From: Diadema setosum | Lineage: Eukaryota > Echinodermata > Echinoidea > Diadematoida > Diadematidae | Direction of reading: 5' to 3' | Length of the DNA: 64,000 bases | NCBI GenBank assembly: GCA_033980235.1 | Contig: CM067067.1 | Span: 15,434,401-15,498,400 of the forward strand | Shown: positions 38,561-48,947 of the stretch, piece after piece | Layout: each line of letters starts with the position of its first letter | Numbering within the stretch: position 1 is the stretch's first letter | Notes under the pieces: generated by a model | Told to the model about the DNA's origin: nothing | Seen by the model: the letters and a program-made list of their open reading frames with translations, nothing else | The model's database searches: none | Position numbers and translations under genes: made by a program

Positions 38561-39094
38561 GTTTAATCTACTAAAGCTAAGTTAGATACATTGCAAGTTG
38601 ATATCAGCTTACTTAAGCTTAATTCAGCTTAGTTTAGATATGTCTAGTTTGATTAAACAAAGATTGAGCGAAACATTCATTTCAGTGCAGATGATTTTTT
38701 TTTTACGTAGTTCAGTCAACTTTTGTTAAGGTTAGTTTAGTTTTGCTCAGGTTTATTGAACTTCATCGCAGTAGTAAAGGCAACTTTAATGAAAGGAATA
38801 ACAAATTTGTAAGGGACCCTGCAGAAATGTTCATCTCATGACAGATATCAATTTGATAACATTAGTTATAACTTTGGTTCGATAATAGACATCGAACGAC
38901 CGTGATTGCTGCCCACGAAGGCCATTTGATAATCTACTTCCTGTGAAAGTATTATGAGTGTTATCATTAACGACCGGAGTGTGAGTATATGTGTGGAAGA
39001 TGAAATTGATCCGTTTGTGGCAATGGCTACGTTTGCATCGTCCCCATTAATCACTTCCACATTTGATGCTCAATAATAAAATGATAAGCATGGC
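38561..39094. other. Non-coding DNA, AGTTTAG-like decay
   Basis: The first 200 bp keep scattered TTAGTTTAG-type motifs from the array to the left. Nothing else is recognised. Confidence 0.5.
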
Positions 39095-39395
39095 ACAAAG
39101 AGACAGACAGACACACAGACAGACAGACAGAGTGGGAGGGAGATAGAGAGAGCAAAAAAAAAAAACAGGAGAAACATAGAAAGGGGAGGGGAAAAAGAAA
39201 GTGTTGTGAGAGAAAGAGAGATAGAGGGAGGGGAAAAAGAGAAAGTTAGTGTGAGAGATGAATAGATAGAGAGACAGCGGGGAGAAGAGAGAGAGAGAGA
39301 GAGGGAGAGATTAGAAAAGACAGGGGGAGAGAGAAAGATATAGAGGGAGAGAAGAAAAGGAAGAGAGACAGTGGGAAAGATATGGAGAAATAGAT
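39095..39395. repeat. ~300-bp polypurine block
   Basis: A long, nearly pure purine strand with CAGA, GAGA and GGGGA subrepeats, including a local duplication of GGGGAAAAAGA..AAGT..TGTGAGAGA with a period near 46 bp (39187-39258). It has triplex (H-DNA) potential. Confidence 0.9.
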
Positions 39396-40269
39396 CCGCC
39401 CTTTTTATGTCAAAGGAGGTTCAATTATGTGAGTCGAAACCTCTATGGTCATTTTTTTCTTTTCTTTCTAATCTAACCAGACTCCTTCAGTAGACTCGTT
39501 GGTAACTTACTGTGTTGTGTGTCCGTGTTCGCCCGCTCTGCCGTTTCCACCCCATTAAATGCATTTAATGCATAATGCATGCTCAAGTAGCTGTCGGATT
39601 CAGCCTTGCCGAATTTCAAACGCCCCGTCCCCTATGGATTCTCGTGTCACCTTCTGTTCTAGGACTTGTCATCAAGAGAAGATGTTTTAACATGTGCTTA
39701 CAATTTTTGGCTTTTACTACCTTTTGTTTGACTTCGTCATTGATACATAACGGCAAATGATTTCCAACACGCTAACGGATTGCATTATACTGTACATGTA
39801 TTATTATCTACAAAATTCCCTGTACACTAATCCATAATCTACCGCTGTGTATTTCGTCTGTTTGGTATAAGTTCCCGCAGATACAATAAGAACGTTACTT
39901 TATATTCATGTGCTTCCGCATGTTTATCCTTTTCTCATCCGCCTCTTACTTTCATGGAAAGCGAAATTGAAAGCAGATAAGCCAAAATTATACTAAGGAT
40001 TACATTTAAAGACTATTATCCTTCATTTGCTTCTAAATTGAATTGGATCAGCCAAGAAAGGACGGTATATCTTTTGTTAAGAAATAACAGGAGACTGTGA
40101 CCTACTCGCTTTCTATATCATTAGAATTTTCGTTCGATGGTTCTATTATCTTCTTCATTACTTGTTCATCCTCTGTTCTGGTAGTTTTTTTTTTTTTATC
40201 TTTGGCTCATCTAGCTCCGATGTTACTCTCTCTGGCCTGTTCGAATGATGAAAATTATCATTGTCTGTT

Positions 40270-40271
<2 letters not shown>
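39396..40271. other. Non-coding DNA; 18-bp palindrome at 39553
   Basis: CATTAAATGCATTTAATG (39553-39570) is a perfect palindrome. No gene is seen in the remainder. Confidence 0.55.
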
Positions 40272-40328
<57 letters not shown>

Positions 40329-40340
40329 GTGTGTGTGTGT
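40272..40340. repeat. (TG)n microsatellite
   Basis: About 65 bp of TG with one C interruption. Confidence 0.97.
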
Positions 40341-40462
40341 TTTTCAATTACACAGCCGTCTCCACCTCTCATCCTGTCGTATTTTCTCTTGATGCCGACA
40401 ACAAAATGTTTACATGAACGTGTGCCTCTTCTCGCAAGATTTGCGAAGAACCTCGTCTCTCT

Positions 40463-40477
40463 CCCCCCCCCCCCCCC
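40463..40477. repeat. Poly-C tract (15)
   Basis: A run of 15 C between CT dinucleotide repeats. Confidence 0.95.
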
Positions 40478-40635
40478 TCCCTCTCTCTCTCATCTTAACC
40501 TCCTTTCTCCGAGGTTTACTCGTGTGGCGTAGATCCTTACAAGAATCTCTCAGGTTGTGTTGCTATCAGCTCAGCTTCTCCCGACTCTGCCTTGTTGGTT
40601 AGATTCATTCAAAATCTATTTCCCTTTGCTGAGTT

Positions 40636-40754
40636 TGTGCATGCGTGTGTGTGTGCGTGCGTGCGCGCGTGCGTATGTGTGTGTGTATCTGTATGTAAGT
40701 GTGCGTGTGTATGTGTGTGTGCGTGAGCGTGTGTGTGTTTGTGTGTGTGCGCGC

Positions 40755-40790
<36 letters not shown>

Positions 40791-40795
40791 CTGTC
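40636..40795. repeat. (TG)n array with CG patches
   Basis: About 160 bp of TG-rich repeats with alternating GC insertions (40655-40670 and 40748-40757). The sequence is almost continuously alternating purine-pyrimidine. Confidence 0.95.
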
Positions 40796-41445
40796 TGTGC
40801 TCATATCTTATTTCTTATATTTTTCTTTCCACGTCAATTCTCGGATGGACATGCATAAATATTGTTAGAAAGACACCGTGCACCAGCGGATCCCTCGTAA
40901 TGCCTCTCAGTGGTGGAAGTTGATGGGATGTGTCGCGTGAAATATGGCTCTTGGATCGTTCGGGGGTATGATACCAGAGCGAGATGTTAGAATGGTGGAA
41001 AGGAGTCTGCCGGTGCTCCGATGGGAAAATGAAGTGATCGCCTTGGCTCTCCGCGGGACCACTCCATTCTAGGATGTCGAGGGGGATCTGCATTGACCAA
41101 TTTTGCGCCATACTTAGCTGATATTTACGTACCTGCTAATTTGACTTGGGAGGGATGTTGCAGTAGCTTCTCGCCGCATTGAGTCTTCTGAAAGTCTCTA
41201 TATGAGGGGGGGGGGGAGGGGTCATCGCCGGTCTTTATATTTCTTTTTCCCCTGATGGCAGGGAAATGGGCAAGGAAGTAAAACGATCATTCGCTCTGCA
41301 GCACATTTCCGTTCGTGTTCTCAAACCAGTCTATGTTTGTCCGTTCCTTCTTTTAATCATTTTCTTCTAATCCTCTACATTTTTTTTTTGCTTTAAATGT
41401 TAATTCATTAAACCTGCAAGTGAAAACCATTTTATCCTGAATATG
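40796..41445. other. Non-coding DNA, GC-richer patch
   Basis: The region 40880-41110 is less AT-rich than its flanks and open for 98 codons on the - strand, without a known domain. A run of 11 G lies at 41206-41216. Confidence 0.4.
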
Positions 41446-41536
41446 ATTTCATTTCATTTTCCATTTCATTTATTTCAATTATAACAAAGTACAATTACAG
41501 AACGACATTTGAAAATACATAGTAACACGAAATCAA

Positions 41537-41591
<55 letters not shown>

Positions 41592-42220
41592 GTATATACA
41601 TATAATACATACACCTTGTATCTACTGCTGGTGAACATAGTATACACATTTATATATAGATTACACATTTTATCATGTGAACGTGGATGGATTATCTACA
41701 TATTTGTGATTGTAAACATCGACTGATAGGGTGTAAAAATCATCAAAGGTAGTGACTCATCAACAAAGTTACTTTTAATACTGTCAAATGTCAAATTCAA
41801 TTTATTTTCAGATTTCTCAATGAAAAATGTATCAGTATAGCAGAATGGAATAGTATATAAATGATATCCTGCTTGAAAGAGTACAAAGTGTTGCTAACAT
41901 ACAATGTGACTTGCAAATGTGTTTTAGAAAATTGAATGTAAATGAAAATGCAAAAGAAGTACGGCGGGACCTACTTAACTTCAACCTCGTTCAGCATAGG
42001 TCCCAGTAGAGATCAATGCAATTAAATTCAATTCAATTTAATCGCGCATATCATGTAGCAAAAAGTACGGAACACGGACACAGCTTCAGACCGAACCATA
42101 CAAAAGAAAATAAAAAAATAATACTCTGGTTAAGTGGCATGTTTAGTTGTAGTTCTCAAATGCTATTGAACATAAGAGAACAAAATAAATCACATGCTCT
42201 CGTTCGTATACGTAAGATAT
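41446..42220 (-). mobile_element. Cluster of minus-strand retroposon-like ends
   Basis: Three minus-strand tails can be seen: AAATAAATGAAATGGAAAAT near 41455-41480, AAATAAATTGAATTTGACAT near 41785-41812, and AAATTGAATTGAATTTAATT near 42018-42045. The part around 41963-42005 (GGGACCTACTTAACTTC .. AGGTCCCAG) and 42070-42200 matches the 33.9-34.4 kb locus. They look like nested or successive insertions of related elements. A (TA)n array interrupts the first (41538-41590). Confidence 0.45.
41538..41590. repeat. (TA)n microsatellite
   Basis: About 52 bp of pure TA alternation. Confidence 0.97.
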
Positions 42221-43085
42221 AATGCTGCATGTATTCTTACACCATAGCTTGGTTAGGTAAATATTGATTTGCTTTGCAATTCCTGTTATGTTACCGTCAT
42301 GATAATGAAAACTTGGCAAAATAGACGTGGCTTTATCACTCCCTGTCACAAGCCCTTGTGCCGTGTATTGCATTCGATAAAATGGATGTGTTTTTTTTTT
42401 CCCAATCGGATTGTGATAAGGCAACCCAATTAACCTTTTACGCACAACATGTATTTCTGTCAAGGGAATGGTTGTTACATGTATCATGACGTATTATGGA
42501 TTGCTCCGCCCAAAGAGGGAAATCTCCCGCAAACTTCGGGCTTCCAGTTATCATGGCCAATTGATCGTGCAGAAAAGTCTATCATTCAGATGAGCGTCCA
42601 TGTTATTGCAGGCCAATCAGAACCCAAAGAGATGGAACAGGGAGCGACCAGGGAGGTGGGAAGAGAACGACTAAAGACCGCCGCACACTTTACGACTCAC
42701 GACTTTACGACTGACAGACTTTCGATCTGAAATAAACAAGCGGTGTTTATTCTGAGGATATTGTGATTTATTTCGGATCCAGAGTCTGGAGTTGTATAGT
42801 GTGTGGCGGGCTTAAGCGCCATGATGGAGAGCGCAAGATTACGTTCGGAATGGAATCCAAGTTGATAGCTATAGAAAAGATATGATGCTAATGAAAATGA
42901 TTACGAGTATAATGATACAACTACTAGTATACACTCCACGACTCCAACTAGCATGGTTAATGGTAATAAATGATACTCCTATAAAGCTAATGAGATGATG
43001 TAAAAAAAAAATCAAATTGATCACTAATAGAAAGAAGAAAAAAATATGAAGAGCCAAAAATGCATGACAACAATAAAACACCTGT
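42221..43085. other. Non-coding DNA, no recognised gene
   Basis: Contains CACTTTACGACTCACGACTTTACGACTGAC-like short duplications (about 42687-42717). No gene or element ends are identified. Confidence 0.5.
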
Positions 43086-43250
43086 TCCATTCAATTCAAT
43101 TCAATTTCGGTTTTATTATAAAAACACCAAAAAAAGAAAAAAAAACCAAAAAACAAAACAAAAACAAAAACCGAAGACTGAATGTATTTGGTTAATATTA
43201 AACTTGACGACGAAATAAATAATTCAACTTTGCAGCAGGGAGATACAGAG
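43086..43250 (-). mobile_element. Retroposon-like 3' end, minus strand
   Basis: On the - strand the sequence ends in AATAAAACCGAAATTGAATT then GAATTGAATGG, the AATAAA plus TTGAA tail seen elsewhere. An A-rich block with CAAAAA motifs follows. Confidence 0.4.
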
Positions 43251-43273
43251 TGTTGAGTTGACCTTGTTTACTT

Positions 43274-43435
43274 CTGGGGCCCGTTGCATAAAAGTTACAA
43301 TTATGGTAACTTTACCATCCAATGGTAACTTTCATGGAATTCTTGATTGTGATTGGCTGTTGAGCATTGTTGCCATGGAAGTTGCCATTGGATGGCAAAG
43401 TTACCATAATTGTAACTTTTATGCAACGGGCTCCA
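43274..43435. mobile_element. 162-bp foldback MITE (CCCGTTGCATAAAAG ends)
   Basis: The left arm CTGGGGCCCGTTGCATAAAA and its continuation AGTTACAATTATGGTAACTT are repeated inverted from 43435 with one mismatch in the first 50 bp. Beyond that the arms stay related (ACCATCCAATGG against GCCATCCAATGG). The two arms of about 65 bp enclose a ~35-bp spacer. It is non-coding. Target duplication is not clear. The ends resemble widespread GGGCCCGTT-type MITEs of marine animals, but I cannot assign a superfamily. Confidence 0.9.
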
Positions 43436-43523
43436 GATAACCTCTTCAGTGCGTGCGCTGTTCTTCCAAAAGATCCTGCCATCGTCTCTGTCCCAGCATT
43501 TGCCCAGTTCAAATTTTGAACAT

Positions 43524-43641
43524 GCACAAATACACTCACACACACACGCACACACACACACACACACCCACGCACGCACACACACACACACATACACACA
43601 CACCCACATACACACACACACACACACACGCACACACACAC

Positions 43642-43692
<51 letters not shown>

Positions 43693-43700
43693 CACACACA
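43524..43700. repeat. (CA)n microsatellite, ~175 bp
   Basis: CA array with scattered G, C and T interruptions. Open frames in it encode His/Thr or Val/Cys repeats only. Confidence 0.97.
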
Positions 43701-45190
43701 ATCATTTTCATCCATCATACCCCGTCACTCCCACGCGTGCCATCACGATATGAAACGAAAAACAAAAATACAAACGTTCGGCTCACAAAGAAAGCAAATG
43801 AACATATACAAAAGCAGCACCACACCGCCTTAGTAATGTCGGTTATCTCATTTTGCGTATACACTCGTATACTCAGTGATTATCGGAAATCTGAGCAGAT
43901 CACTAGGTAATGACATCAATGTCTATAACGTCACCATTTCATTCTTCCCTCGAAATAGGGGCTGAAATAACGAGACAGACAAAGTAAACTGAGTATACAG
44001 GAAAATTATTGCAATTTGCTTTAGATGACAGCCGTCTCTTGATTCATTTCGCACAGTAACGAGGTTTACTACAAATTTGTTAAGTTCCCAAGAATCCAAT
44101 ACCGAGAATCGAATGTTGAAACAAACGTTATGATTATATACGATGATTTTGAATGATGTTTGCTAGAAATTAGATAAAGAGTACGACGATCCTTTGATCA
44201 AGTCCCTCCCTGGAATATCTAGGAAGTCAGCTAGGTAAATATTGTTATGTATGGGTATTTGAAGTTGATATGATTTAACCCTTTCATACGGAAAACATGC
44301 ACAAATTTCACACACAGCTTTGGGCAGGAAATTAATATGGCACGCAGTGGGTTAAACAGGGAACAGCATTGTGTATAATAGTGCAGGTTCTCTGTCCCTT
44401 CATAAATCAACATCAAAAGCAAATATATTTTATATGTTTGCTCTTCTTCATCTCCAACTCAATGCATGTACACACATTCGCACTGTAGGCACATTGGTAT
44501 ATAATTATATATGAAATATGCATACATACATATATATATTAGAGTGCATATATATATATTACATATTACGTATTCATGTGCGTGCGATTTCCTTGCCCGC
44601 TGGGATTTCATCAAATAATCGCAAACAAGGTGTAATGCGGTTCTCAAACGATGTTTAGCGTCGCAGCTTAATAAATGACGTTGTAATTTCCTGTTTCGTG
44701 GGCACTTGGGATATTTGCGTGTGTATATGTGTGTGTATGTGATCGCCTTAATAGGGAATGTGCAAGTAATTTAATGATATCAATCATGAGGTGCCACGTC
44801 GTTTGCAGGGTATGTCGATTCGAAAGAGCTCATTAATCCTATATAGGTACGAAAAATTACATTCCGTTGCTCAAAGTGTTCACACATTTTCGTCGTCAGT
44901 CTGAAACTGCTCCTCTTTGTCTCTCGCCATTCACTCAGTTTTTCGGTGTTCTTCCTTCTCCTTCTTTTCATCTGTGTCTATATTTTTCCCTGTCATTCTT
45001 CTCTTCCAAATCAACAAAAATCAGATCTGAAACAGGTAAACACGCCTTGTTATATGCAGGCAGTATATTTGGAGAGGATTCCCACATTATGTAAAAAAGA
45101 TATGAACACCCAGAACACTTTTCGGATATTATTGCGAAAGTATCTGTTATCAACTATAGTATATAAATGATCCCCTATGAAAACATGTAA
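43701..45190. other. Non-coding DNA; possible 73-bp TTAA element
   Basis: TTTAACCC at 44274-44281 and its complement GGGTTAAA at 44349-44356 bracket a 73-bp interior (44279-44351). This has the layout of a piggyBac-type mini-element, but the inverted repeat beyond CCC is not convincing. No gene is seen. Confidence 0.35.
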
Positions 45191-45385
45191 ATATGTACAT
45201 ATAACAATTCTTCTGTGAATATTGTAAATACGTTATATTATAATCTATGTTATTGAAAGGATTGGCCTCGACTAGCCAGCACGCTATTGCTAATTTTTTT
45301 TTGCCAAACTATATTTCAAATATTCATTGTTGTGACTTTGTTGACGATGTTTGTTTGTTTGGTAAATAAATTTAATTTAACTTAA
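45190..45385 (+). mobile_element. Retroposon-like end seeding TTTCA array
   Basis: An AT-rich segment containing GGCCTCGACTAGCC (about 45265) ends in AATAAATTTAATTTAACTT, after which the TTTCA array starts. The order suggests that the short tandem tail of a retroposon expanded into the pentamer array. Confidence 0.4.
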
Positions 45386-45588
45386 TTTCATTTCATTTCA
45401 TTTCATTTCATTTCATTTCATTTCATTTCATATCATTTCATTTCATTTCATTTCATTTCATTTCATTTCATTTCATATCATTTCATTTCATTTCATTTCA
45501 TTTCATTTCATTTCATTTCATTTCATTTCATTTCATATCATTTCATTTCATTTCATTTCATTTCATTTCATTTCATTTCATTTCATTT
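45386..45588. repeat. (TTTCA)n pentanucleotide array, ~40 copies
   Basis: About 200 bp of TTTCA with a TATCA variant at 45431, 45476 and 45536. The variant spacing (45 and 60 bp, both multiples of five) suggests segmental, higher-order duplication inside the array. Confidence 0.98.
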
Positions 45589-47474
45589 TCCACATACTCA
45601 GCCTTTACTCTGTCTAGCTATTTGTCATGACTTGCTTCCTCCTTCTCCTCCTCAGTTCTCCCTCTGTCTTTCCCTGTCACGCAATTTCTCTTCTTCTTCT
45701 TTTCTTCTTTTCACCTTTCTTCATGTCTCTTCCTGATTGAACATTACAGTTGCTTCTTTTCTTATTCATCTTGTACTCTTCACCTTCCAGTCGTGCGTTT
45801 CCTTCTTTGTAAGTTCTTTTTGTTTTTCCCCCAAGTATCATCATTTTTTTTCTCTCTTTTCACTCTCGTCGGCCAATGCCGCCACCGAGTATAAACGAAG
45901 ATGTCGTTGACACCGTCTGAATCGACGATGTTGTTTTGCCCTTGGACATGTGCGTGGTATGATATAGTCACATTATACACATTTCGGCTCCCGAAATTGT
46001 TTCTCTTTTATGCCTATGGAACGCTTGTCACCATCAACGACAATATCCGACCATTCCAATCCCCCATGATAGGCCGTATCAGGTGGATATGTCGTCTAAA
46101 CTGCATATGCGAATTGTACAGAGTTATGAAGTTGGAATGGATATGTTGGGATTCCAGTGCGCCTACGTCTGGCTGACTGGCAGTGGCGATGAAAACAACA
46201 TGTCATTTGAAATGCTACACCGATTTGCTGTTGCATGGCATAATCAAGGCAGGGTATTAAGTGTACGCCGGGTGAAATTTGCTGCACAGTCATCGTAGGG
46301 CTGTGTTTCAGTTCGATCAGCGTCAGTCACCGATGTACAGAGATATTGCTCACGACGTTCCAGGCTATCAATAAATGTCGAAAGTCATTGTCATCACAAC
46401 GCAGTTCAATTCACTTTTTTCCCCCGTATGTCTCCTAGATGATTCGCCTGTCATTCACAATATATCTGTTCAAACGCGACACGATATATATTGGTCATTA
46501 TACGAATCCCCTTCTCCCGTGCTGTAGAATTAAAAAGAGAAAAAAAAATCAGGGAGAGTTGTTGCATAGATAGGTTAATTTCATTTGTCCTTGACCAACG
46601 GTTGCAAATTTGCATCTATCGAGAGAAGGGAGGAGTTATCTAGATTCGATTGTTGACTAATAACAATATGAATGGAGTCCTCACTCCGATGAGCAGCTCC
46701 ACATCCACACGAAGCATTTTACCTCTAGTCGGTAGTGCGTTATACCGAGATGAGCTGTACGTTTCTTTTCATCTTGTCAAGTAGCCATATCATTCTGATA
46801 GCCGGCGGACGATACTTGGAATGACATTCCAGACAAAATGAAATACAACTGGATGACGTATTAAACGTTGCAAGCAGCAACCCAGAAGACGTCGAATATA
46901 CAGTACAATCTCGCCGCTAGTGGAAATAACGTGCCGATTGTCAAGTCTAGATATTCAACTTAAAGAGCCATTTCAGCATTACATAGCTAACAATGTACAA
47001 TTTAGTCATGGTAGTGATTTGAAAACAAGGGAGTTCACTCTTAATTAGATAGGACAGAAGAAGATTGTTCCGCATTTGATCTAGTACATTCCTTCACGGT
47101 TTGCACAACGTGTCCTGCAATAACTTTGTTTAACTATTAAACTATAGATAAACTGGTGAGAAGATAGCACAACATTATACAGTTGTGTTGGGTTTTTTTA
47201 TTTCTGATTCAATACACTTCGTCTCATTTGCCCATATTGTTCATTTTTTTTTTCGCTTAAACGTATTTGATTTTGCTTGATATATAGTTGCCGTTCCCTT
47301 GAGAAAAAAAAACAATAAAGAAAATAATTACACGTAAAACTTACCTTGACACGACCTTTCCCAGGTAGATCACCGGTTTAACGTTTCTCATGGATTTCAC
47401 GGATTCGCACCTGCTTGTGCATCGGGTCTCGTCCAAGAAAATGCTGTTGTCAAATATCAATTGAGTGGACTGTA
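45589..47474. other. Non-coding DNA, no recognised gene
   Basis: CT-rich at 45630-45720. Open frames at 45780-46298 lie on both strands and match no family. The rest is plain AT-rich sequence. Confidence 0.5.
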
Positions 47475-47476
47475 TA

Positions 47477-47841
47477 CAGTACTGGTTGAGGTGGGGATTC
47501 ATGTTTTGAACATTCCTAAGTGAGATAATGAAAAGCCTCTTATAAAATATGAAAGAACATGTAATTTTAAGAAGGATTCAACGTTTTTATTTGATGAAAA
47601 TTGGTTTTCAAATGGCTGAGATATCCAAAAAAAAGTGCTAATAATAAAAGGCGACATGCCACAACTTTATTAGGATCTTTTTGTTTCACCTTGTTTTTGG
47701 ATATCTCAGCCATTTCAAAACCGATTTTCATCGAATAAACTTTTGATACCCCTTAGAACTGCATGCTCTTTGACATCTCATAGAGTGGTTTCTGCATCTC
47801 GCAAAACGTTAAAAGCTAAATCCTCACCTCGACCAGAACTG
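47477..47841. mobile_element. Long foldback MITE, TA-flanked
   Basis: The left end (TA)CAGTACTGGTTGAGGTGGG and the inverted right end (TA)CAGTTCTGGTCGAGGTGAG are homologous, flanked by TA at 47475-47476 and 47842-47843. The arms extend about 155 bp each. The innermost 38 bp (47593-47630 against 47695-47732, containing ATGGCTGAGATATCC) differ at only two positions, whereas the outer arms are more diverged. The loop is about 64 bp. TA plus CAGT suits a Tc1/mariner-type non-autonomous element. It has no coding capacity. Confidence 0.9.
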
Positions 47842-47879
47842 TACACGCCCTACAGAAGACGATGCATTGCATTCCTATG

Positions 47880-47917
47880 GTGATGAGCAGGGAGGTGAGA
47901 CACCTCCCTGTGATGAG
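47880..47917. mobile_element. 23-bp palindrome between GTGATGAG direct repeats (hAT-tip-like)
   Basis: CAGGGAGGTG, a 3-nt spacer AGA, then CACCTCCCTG form a perfect inverted repeat (47888-47910). GTGATGAG precedes it (47880-47887) and recurs at 47910-47917, sharing its first G with the palindrome end. CAGGG..CCCTG termini with 8-bp target duplication are the hallmark of hAT transposons; here there is essentially no interior. A second example lies at 55.78 kb with the same arm sequence and a different duplication. Confidence 0.6.
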
Positions 47918-48258
47918 TAAGGATATTTTCCTCACTCTATATATCTCGTTTTCATCTATAGGAAGACTCGTTTCATTATCATCTTCCCATATTGCCTTCT
48001 GATCTGATCTCAATGTGACTTTATCTCTTTGTCTGGTTGGTTGATTGCTTTGGTTTTATATTTGTATTTTCGTGTTCTCCGCCAGGTGCATCAGTAACAA
48101 GTGTGGAGGACAAGTGCGCAAACAAAATGGAAGATACAGATCAATGTAGGTATTGTCAGTTCCGTACCATCAGCGACCAATAGTTGAATGCTGTCCCTGA
48201 TGATATATCGTACAGCAAAGTAGCGAAATTGCATACTGTAATCTCACGTAATAGAGGA

Positions 48259-48259
<1 letters not shown>
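47918..48259. other. Non-coding DNA, no recognised gene
   Basis: Nothing recognisable apart from short chance open frames. Confidence 0.5.

Positions 48260-48341
<82 letters not shown>
48260..48341. repeat. (CA)n microsatellite, ~80 bp
   Basis: Pure CA run of about 40 dinucleotides. A TG array of similar length follows in inverted sense about 120 bp later. Confidence 0.98.
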
Positions 48342-48345
<4 letters not shown>

Positions 48346-48462
48346 GACAGGAGACTTGCCATGAGCATAGATTGACTTTGAAAAAAAAAATTACACGCAC
48401 ATTCACATCACCATACCGTATGTAAACTGAAGGAAAGGCAAATGATATATTGCGCAATGGGG

Positions 48463-48488
48463 TTTGTGTGTGTGTGGTGTGTGTGCGT

Positions 48489-48547
<59 letters not shown>
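48463..48547. repeat. (TG)n microsatellite, ~84 bp
   Basis: TG array that merges into the GTTT-type tail of the minus-strand SINE to its right. Confidence 0.97.
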
Positions 48548-48549
<2 letters not shown>

Positions 48550-48885
48550 TTTGTTCATTTCAATCTGAGAAGATGGCTGGATAGCCCATATTCAGCTAGT
48601 TCCATGGGGTCCAGTTGGATGTGAGGCGGGACCACTTCACCGGGTTAAACACCCAGCTCTTTGCCATGAATGAATGAAGCAGGATCTTTCACGTGCAAGA
48701 GTTGTTACTCTCTCATACACGGGACCTCCATTTTATGTCCTATCCGAGGGACAGAGTGTTTTGCCTCTTGCTAGAGGGGACGGTATGCTTACACACAACA
48801 TTGCTCAGTCCAGACTCGGGTTCGAACCCGGGCCCTGAAGATCATGAGGCAGACGCGCCTACCGACTGAGCCATCTCACACACAC
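48545..48885 (-). mobile_element. tRNA-derived SINE, copy 2
   Basis: Minus-strand copy of the 31.7-kb SINE. The A-box TGGCTCAGTCGG (complement of 48862-48873) is perfect and the B-box GGTTCGAACCC (complement of 48818-48828) differs at one base from consensus. The body blocks CTCTGTCCCTCGGATAGGAC and GGGCTATCCAGCCATCTTCT are conserved. The anticodon-arm region reads TCATGATCT, with CAT where a tRNA-Met would have its anticodon; that relation is inference. TG arrays flank it on both sides. Confidence 0.93.
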
Positions 48886-48947
48886 ATTTGCGTGAGTGTG
48901 CGTGTGTGTGTTTGTGTGTGTGTGTGTCTGTCTGTCTGTGTGTTTAT
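48886..48947. repeat. (TG)n-rich tract
   Basis: TG repeats on the far side of SINE copy 2, in the same sense as the 48463-48547 array, as if the SINE split one array. Confidence 0.9.

Noticed and set aside
40880..41110. Possible exon in a GC-richer patch
   Set aside because: The 98-codon minus-strand frame shows no domain and no consistent splice sites.
43301..43910. Open frames up to 153 codons, the longest in the window
   Set aside because: They run through the CA/TG microsatellite (His-Thr or Val-Cys repeats) and the adjacent MITE; low-complexity artefact.
44274..44356. piggyBac-type mini-element (TTTAACCC..GGGTTAAA)
   Set aside because: Beyond the first three bases inside TTAA the two ends do not match, so termini could be coincidental; recorded only as a possibility.
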